In this document: in pieces, positions 10,201 to 11,493 of the stretch
How positions within the stretch are numbered: the stretch's first letter is position 1
Layout of the letters: each line of letters starts with the position of its first letter
NCBI GenBank assembly: GCA_028565635.1
Contig: JAOXYB010052712.1
Location: 1 to 11,493 of the forward strand
Reading direction: 5' to 3'
Source: Phoronis ovalis
Lineage: Eukaryota > Phoronida > Phoronidae
Length of the DNA: 11,493 bases
Program-made: the position numbers and the translations under genes
Notes under the pieces: generated by a model
The model's database searches: none
What the model was told of the DNA's origin: nothing
Seen by the model: only the letters and a program-made list of their open reading frames with translations

Positions 10201-11397
10201 TGGCATGCACTCGGTTGAGCCACCAATTTCAGACCCAAACGTCCCCAGTATGCCGCATTTTGTGAATTAAACAATGACGTGGTTCTGCACACGCTGGCGC
10301 GATTCATTCACACAAAACGCTTCCTTCGCGTGCTGAGCCAAAACCAAAAAAAATCTTTTTAAATATGTTCGTTGATATAAGAAATACCCTCCTTTTTGTG
10401 AGCATATCAATATATAGCAACTATTTATTAACATCATTTTTTTTACTTTCGTTAAATTTTCACCGTTTACACGAGAATTGTATAAGGATGTTGGAATCGA
10501 AATAAGGCCTGAGTGCACGCAAATAGTCTATTGATTACGCATAAGCTCAGCCGTTAAATAAGAAGGTACGAAACATTAACGGATGAATTTATTCAGGCTG
10601 AGCAACTTTATTTATTTATTTAAAGCGGGCCCAAGGTGATGTTGAAATAGCTAATTTGTTAGGTTATTTATTGTGGCTGAGTCCAGGTATAAAAGGGCTC
10701 AGAGCATACCATTACCGGTACGTGAAATAGACACATCCTCAAGTAAGCGACACTATATTTATATGCTGTTAATAATTTTTCAAGAAAAGAAAGCTGTGAT
10801 ATTTAATTATTCATCTTTTGTGATGTACTCGAAAATAGCACGACAACAGTTATAGAGGTTTTATTGTCTAAAACGGCAAAAATATTTGTCGTATGACGAG
10901 TGAGCCTAATGGTGGTGTTCACTACCTTGCTGACATGCCTCGGATGGTTGTTTACTGTACTCTTATAATATTGCTCCTGTACGCAATTCTATTTTTGATG
11001 CCTTAGCATGAGTAGAAAGGGTATATAAAGGGGGTATATATATATATGAAATTTTGAAATTTAGTAAATGTTTTGATTATTACTGTGCCAAAGGGCCCAT
11101 TTTTAGAGTTGAGATCTCTTCACCACCACCCCTTGTCAAAAATAGACTGTTCAGTACCACCTTTGACTATTGTCTGTTATGTAAGAAAAACGTTGCAAAA
11201 GACAGGAGTTACTTAATTATATACAACCATTTTTCTTTTGCCATTTCTCGACTCTTACAGATATTCACGCACTTTGTATTTTGACCACCTTTACAGGAAA
11301 CAAACACCTCCTTTGCTGTGATGTCATGTGGAGAAAGCTACTAAACCATTACGAACAAGACGGCAAAGTTCTAAACGCTGAAGACTTCCTGACATGA
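489..11397 (+). CDS. HELZ2: HELZ2-like helicase-RNB-helicase protein, 12 exons, 5' partial
   Basis: Joined exons 489-1293, 1611-1701, 1901-5528, 5814-5899, 6021-6311, 6672-6803, 7087-7379, 7689-7898, 8547-8777, 9075-9228, 9485-9652 and 11297-11397 total 6190 nt, one leading base plus 2063 codons including the TGA. All junctions are GT...AG with matching phases. Domain order is UPF1-like helicase 1 (residues 1 to about 360, Walker A missing upstream), OB-like region (about 520-740), RNB exonuclease (about 745-1110), post-RNB region (to about 1507) and UPF1-like helicase 2 (about 1555-2045). This order is diagnostic of HELZ2; HELZ, MOV10 and UPF1 lack the RNB and DIS3/DIS3L2 lack the helicases. 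The family acts on RNA, 3'-to-5' exonuclease activity has been reported for the human protein, and the human gene is interferon-induced. The human protein is about 2650 residues, so some 500-600 residues are probably outside the window. The frame is unbroken, arguing against a pseudogene. Whether this is the single orthologue or one of several paralogues cannot be seen. Confidence 0.93.
1294..1610 (+). other. Intron, phase 0
   Basis: AT-rich intron of 317 nt between CAG|gtcatt and tttgtttctag. Nothing coding is seen. The minus-strand open frames here cross the downstream exon and have no recognisable protein character. One GTACATG motif lies at 1421-1427. Confidence 0.85.
1611..1701 (+). CDS. 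HELZ2: HELZ2-like exon: helicase 1, start of motif V
   Basis: This 91-nt exon, too short to stand out as an open frame, encodes 30 residues starting VVGIRSELRSRG and ending VDTMMNVQ, plus the first base of the Gly codon of motif V. It is bounded by acceptor tttgtttctag and donor G|gtaata. Joined to the next exon it reads NVQGKEF, the QGxE/F core of motif V in UPF1-like helicases, followed by the strand ending in TVRTR. Without this exon the frame does not join and motif V is broken, which is the main support for it. The 200-nt intron after it (1702-1900) holds one GTACATG motif and nothing else of note. Confidence 0.9.
1901..5528 (+). CDS. HELZ2: HELZ2-like large exon: end of helicase 1, OB-like region, RNB exonuclease, post-RNB region
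   Basis: A single 3.6 kb exon encoding residues 300-1507. It completes helicase 1 motif V (GKEFKALLITTVRTR) and motif VI (NTAFTRAKHMIVVVGDP, with the arginine finger). An acidic linker follows (SNDDDEKNYADW, about residues 500-510), then a cold-shock/OB-like region (about 520-740). The RNB domain starts near 751: FTIDDAKSKDLDDAL carries the four metal-binding Asp (765, 771, 773, 774) equivalent to D201, D207, D209 and D210 of E. coli RNase II. HIADVSSFV and MLPPRLGNDLCSLIPGEDRL follow, and HFTSPIRRYVDLIVHRL (Arg 1093 and 1094) closes the active site. A CxCx3CxC cluster (Cys 991, 993, 997, 999) sits inside the RNB domain. After it come an S1/OB-like stretch and a region ending AIEWLPKPLPD. Acceptor is tatattatag, donor AG|gtgagt, phase 2. 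Open frame upstream of 1901 is intron. Confidence 0.95.
3256..4335 (+). other. RNB (RNase II/R) catalytic domain within the large exon
   Basis: RNB domains degrade RNA 3'-to-5' processively to nucleoside monophosphates using two metal ions. The four Asp codons are at 3298, 3316, 3322 and 3325, with spacing D-x5-D-x-D-D as in active RNase II, R and DIS3 enzymes. The SPIRRY arginines are at 4282-4287. GMHIADVSSF and the RGTSFYPP segment are typical of the fold. All residues I know to be needed for catalysis are present, so activity is predicted, not shown. The stretch between about 3840 and 4140 is less family-like and contains the cysteine cluster at 3976-4002. Confidence 0.92.
5529..5813 (+). 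other. Intron, phase 2
   Basis: Very AT-rich 285-nt intron between a consensus donor (AG|gtgagt) and acceptor tttacattgcag. It holds one GTACATG motif (5544-5550) and several A/T runs. No coding content is seen. Confidence 0.88.
5814..5899 (+). CDS. HELZ2: HELZ2-like exon: linker before helicase 2
   Basis: This 86-nt exon completes the Arg codon split at 5528 and encodes 28 further residues (1509-1536), including EEAVRRLPGSSYLAKCIALG and ending LPKAL, plus one base of the next codon. Acceptor is tttacattgcag and donor is TTG|gtaaga. The segment leads into the N-terminal lobe of helicase 2 and resembles the basic/hydrophobic linker found in HELZ2 proteins before the second helicase. It has no motif of its own; phase continuity on both sides and good splice signals are the support. 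Confidence 0.85.
6021..6311 (+). CDS. HELZ2: HELZ2-like exon: helicase 2, Q motif, Walker A and motif Ia
   Basis: The exon starts after atttttgtag, completing an Asp codon, and encodes residues 1537-1633. PNPGQITAVQEAL is the Q-motif region of UPF1-like helicases. IQGPPGTGKT is a perfect Walker A (GPPGTGKT at 6149-6172, residues 1580-1587), expected to bind the ATP phosphates and Mg2+. Motif Ia reads MYCGPSNKSVDVVA. The donor is G|gtaagt at 6312, phase 1. An ATG at 5963 in the same frame lies in the preceding intron (5900-6020) and is not the protein start, because the upstream exon joins in phase. Confidence 0.95.
6312..6671 (+). other. Intron, phase 1
   Basis: A 360-nt AT-rich intron between donor gtaagt and a T-rich acceptor (cttttttttag). 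It contains CATGTAC at 6362-6368 and GTACATG at 6514-6520. The open frame starting at 6584 is intron read-through into the next exon. No other structure is seen. Confidence 0.88.
6672..6803 (+). CDS. HELZ2: HELZ2-like exon: helicase 2, insertion after motif Ia
   Basis: This 132-nt exon encodes residues 1634-1677, starting EYMKQLSDNCLRLVRIYSN and containing IERREFPLPTDIVQP. It corresponds to the region in HELZ2-type helicases that follows motif Ia and describes the path toward the stalk (an LRVYxxxIExxEFPxP pattern is typical). Acceptor is cttttttttag, donor is G|gtaaga, and both are phase 1. The following 283-nt intron (6804-7086) has no coding content; it holds TACATGTA at 7010-7017. Confidence 0.9.
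7087..7379 (+). CDS. HELZ2: HELZ2-like exon: helicase 2, stalk/1B region and motif Ib
   Basis: The exon begins after ttcactttgtag and encodes residues 1678-1775. DIEHGDIALHRLIRSNG is followed by a charged, probably helical stretch (EIERMYSDIKNL through LVDRYSKLITT) that matches the position of the domain 1B/stalk insertion in UPF1-like helicases. ADIILCTCSVSGSRTR is motif Ib, the strand and loop that contact nucleic acid. The donor is CAG|gtaatg, phase 0. The ATG at 7071 is in the intron and is not used as a start. Confidence 0.92.
7380..7688 (+). other. Intron, phase 0
   Basis: AT-rich 309-nt intron between CAG|gtaatg and gatgtactgcag. A minus-strand open frame of about 90 codons crosses this intron and the next exon but shows no protein-like character. 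No repeat or regulatory structure is evident. Confidence 0.88.
7689..7898 (+). CDS. HELZ2: HELZ2-like exon: helicase 2, motifs II, III and IV
   Basis: This 210-nt phase-0 exon encodes residues 1776-1845. VIIDECGMCTEPEAMIPI is motif II (Walker B, Asp 1779 and Glu 1780 for Mg2+ coordination and water activation), with the DECGM variant characteristic of the HELZ2 second helicase. VILIGDHQQLAPIV is motif III (GDHQQL, 1805-1810). LTMQYRM is motif IV, ending exactly at the exon border. Acceptor is gatgtactgcag and donor is ATG|gtacgt. All residues needed for ATP hydrolysis in this exon are present. Confidence 0.96.
8078..8324. mobile_element. Small inverted-repeat element (MITE-like or Helitron-derived)
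   Basis: Positions 8078-8099 (gcctaacatccaccgattat and two more bases) and 8303-8324 are inverted repeats matching at 21 of 22 bases. A second, inner pair lies at 8133-8141 (actcaccaa) and its complement ttggtgagt near 8252-8260. ATATT occurs at 8067-8071 and again at 8333-8337, outside the repeats, and could be a target duplication, although such words are common in AT-rich sequence. The element is about 250 bp and has no coding capacity, so it would be non-autonomous. Family cannot be assigned by eye. Confidence 0.5.
8339..8357. repeat. Perfect 7-bp hairpin beside the inverted-repeat element
   Basis: CGGACTT at 8339-8345 and AAGTCCG at 8351-8357 form a perfect 7-bp stem around a 5-base loop (gaatg). 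CTAG followed by T lies at 8370-8374, 12 nt downstream. A short hairpin about 10-12 nt before CTRR and a T is the usual layout of a Helitron 3' end. The hairpin is seen directly; the Helitron reading is inference. Confidence 0.55.
8547..8777 (+). CDS. HELZ2: HELZ2-like exon: helicase 2, between motifs IV and V
   Basis: A 231-nt phase-0 exon encoding residues 1846-1922. It begins HKAIAAFPGKYFYDDRL, which continues motif IV from the preceding exon to read QYRM-HKAIAAFP, the typical QYRMHxxIxxFxSxxFYxxxL continuation in UPF1-like helicases. WPPNKTGNDKPVAFCHIEG is the next strand, and a polar stretch rich in Ser, Glu and Asp follows, then NLEEVNCA, which starts the helix leading to motif V. Donor is GCA|gtaagt. 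Read-through of the donor reaches a stop at 8866-8868. The following intron (8778-9074, 297 nt) has no coding content. Confidence 0.95.
9075..9228 (+). CDS. HELZ2: HELZ2-like exon: helicase 2, start of motif V
   Basis: This 154-nt exon encodes residues 1923-1973 and one base of the next codon. VRIATHLVQNL is the helix after NCA, GNIAILSQYRAQSAAIEKEI matches the IxVLTPYxxQxxxI segment, and VHVSTVVSAQ opens motif V, completed as SAQGSEWD by the next exon. Acceptor is taatttacttcag and donor is G|gtatgc, phase 1. It is recognised by the helicase pattern and the phase match, with no frame long enough to stand alone. The following intron (9229-9484, 256 nt) is AT-rich and unremarkable. Confidence 0.94.
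9485..9652 (+). CDS. HELZ2: HELZ2-like exon: helicase 2, motifs V and VI
   Basis: A 168-nt exon encoding residues 1974-2029. GSEWDYVVLSTVRS completes motif V, and INVAITRAKKGLIIL is motif VI with the arginine finger in TRAK. A basic segment (KKSSRSWRRKHLGFITD) sits between them, where UPF1-like helicases place the strand before motif VI. Acceptor is gtttatttacag and donor is G|gtaaag, phase 1. With this exon, helicase 2 holds every canonical SF1B motif, so the second helicase is predicted to be an active ATPase. Confidence 0.95.
9763..9794 (+). CDS. Possible alternative last exon with its own stop
   Basis: After an acceptor-like tttacattctag, the bases at 9763 join in phase to the exon ending at 9652 and read LIIL-GDTPPILVYA followed by TGA at 9792-9794. 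GD is a common pair at this point in UPF1-like helicases. AATAAA follows at 9807-9812. Using it would shorten the C-terminus by about 23 residues. The main model uses the exon at 11297, whose GNKHLLCCD sequence fits the family better. This is an inferred alternative only. Confidence 0.2.
10545..10603. repeat. Nested imperfect palindrome in the last intron
   Basis: GCTCAGCC at 10545-10552 pairs with GGCTGAGC at 10596-10603, and CCGTTAA at 10551-10557 pairs with TTAACGG at 10576-10582. The two arm sets share the CC at 10551-10552, with an asymmetric 13-nt spacer on the right side. It could form a stem with a side bulge in RNA, or be the decayed end of an inverted-repeat element. Confidence 0.4.
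11022..11046. repeat. Short TA-rich tract
   Basis: Two TA-rich segments (tatataaag and a run of alternating tatatata) separated by a G run lie about 250 bp before the last exon. This looks like a small dinucleotide microsatellite likely to vary in length between individuals. Confidence 0.5.
11297..11397 (+). CDS. HELZ2: HELZ2-like last exon: C-terminus and stop
   Basis: After acceptor ctttacag at 11289-11296 the exon completes a Gly codon and encodes residues 2031-2062, starting NKHLLCCDVMWRKLLNHY and ending EDFLT before TGA at 11395-11397. The join gives LIILGNKHLLCCDVMWRKLL, the closing pattern of UPF1-like helicases (LxIxGNxxLLxxxxxWxxLLxxY). This tail is short, as in other HELZ2 proteins, and supports an intact C-terminus despite the 1.6 kb intron before it. 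Confidence 0.93.
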
Positions 11398-11493
11398 AGA
11401 CATAGAAAGCGCGAAATGCCTATTCCCGGATATGCAGTTAAATTATTGATATATCATATATTCCACGAGGAACGAGGAAATTAATTTGCCGGG
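11398..11493 (+). other. 3' UTR or flank without visible poly(A) signal
   Basis: The 96 nt after the stop contain no AATAAA or ATTAAA, so the cleavage site is presumably beyond the window. No second gene is visible. Confidence 0.6.

Larger units (their letters stand above)
9653..11296 (+). other. Long intron before the last exon
   Basis: A 1644-nt AT-rich phase-1 intron, the longest complete one seen. Open frames of 60-83 codons on both strands have no recognisable protein content. It holds a possible alternative last exon (9763-9794), a nested imperfect palindrome (10545-10603), a TATAAAAG word at 10688-10695 and a TA-rich tract at 11022-11046, each listed elsewhere. No RNA gene was recognised. 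Confidence 0.85.

Noticed and set aside
10016-10518. Two minus-strand open frames of 64 and 83 codons in the last intron.
   Set aside because: Low-complexity, AT-driven composition with no motifs or recognisable similarity.
1-11493. Bacterial or phage defence locus, operon or CRISPR array.
   Set aside because: Coding sequence is interrupted by clear GT...AG introns and there are no regularly spaced repeats. The helicase-nuclease theme comes from a eukaryotic HELZ2-type gene.
1-11493. Processed or decayed pseudogene.
   Set aside because: Introns are present, all phases match, no stop or frameshift interrupts 2062 codons, and catalytic motifs are kept.

Overview
The window is eukaryotic genomic DNA carrying one large multi-exon gene on the + strand. 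The coding sequence is split by AT-rich introns with GT...AG borders. Its 12 exons can be joined with every codon phase matching and no internal stop. Intron density, AT-rich introns and an invertebrate-looking HELZ2-type protein suggest a metazoan, perhaps a mollusc such as a bivalve. The species call is a guess; the eukaryotic nature is not.

The gene encodes most of a HELZ2-like protein (helicase with zinc finger 2 family): UPF1-like superfamily 1 helicase, then an RNase II/R-type RNB exoribonuclease module, then a second UPF1-like helicase. The window gives 2062 complete residues plus the last base of one split codon. It opens inside an intron, so the N-terminus (expected zinc fingers and the Walker A motif of helicase 1) lies upstream. 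The stop codon is at 11395-11397. Residue numbers below count from the first complete codon, at 490.

Layout. 1-488: intron end with a cluster of nuclear-receptor-like half-sites. 489-1293 and 1611-1701: helicase 1 motifs Ia to V. 1901-5528: one 3.6 kb exon with the end of helicase 1, an acidic linker, a cold-shock/OB-like region, the RNB domain with its four catalytic aspartates and SPIRRY motif, and a post-RNB region. 5814-9652: nine short exons carrying helicase 2 with all motifs intact. 9653-11296: a 1.6 kb intron. 11297-11397: last exon. 11398-11493: 3' UTR or flank without a visible poly(A) signal.

The parts make one polypeptide expected to bind and unwind RNA and degrade it 3'-to-5'. 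In vertebrates this family is interferon-induced, has been linked to nuclear-receptor coactivation, and has reported exoribonuclease activity. An RNA-decay or antiviral role here is inference from the family. Accessory signals are an inverted-repeat element in the 7899-8546 intron with a Helitron-like hairpin next to it, a possible alternative last exon at 9763-9794, and an excess of the 7-mer CATGTAC in the introns.
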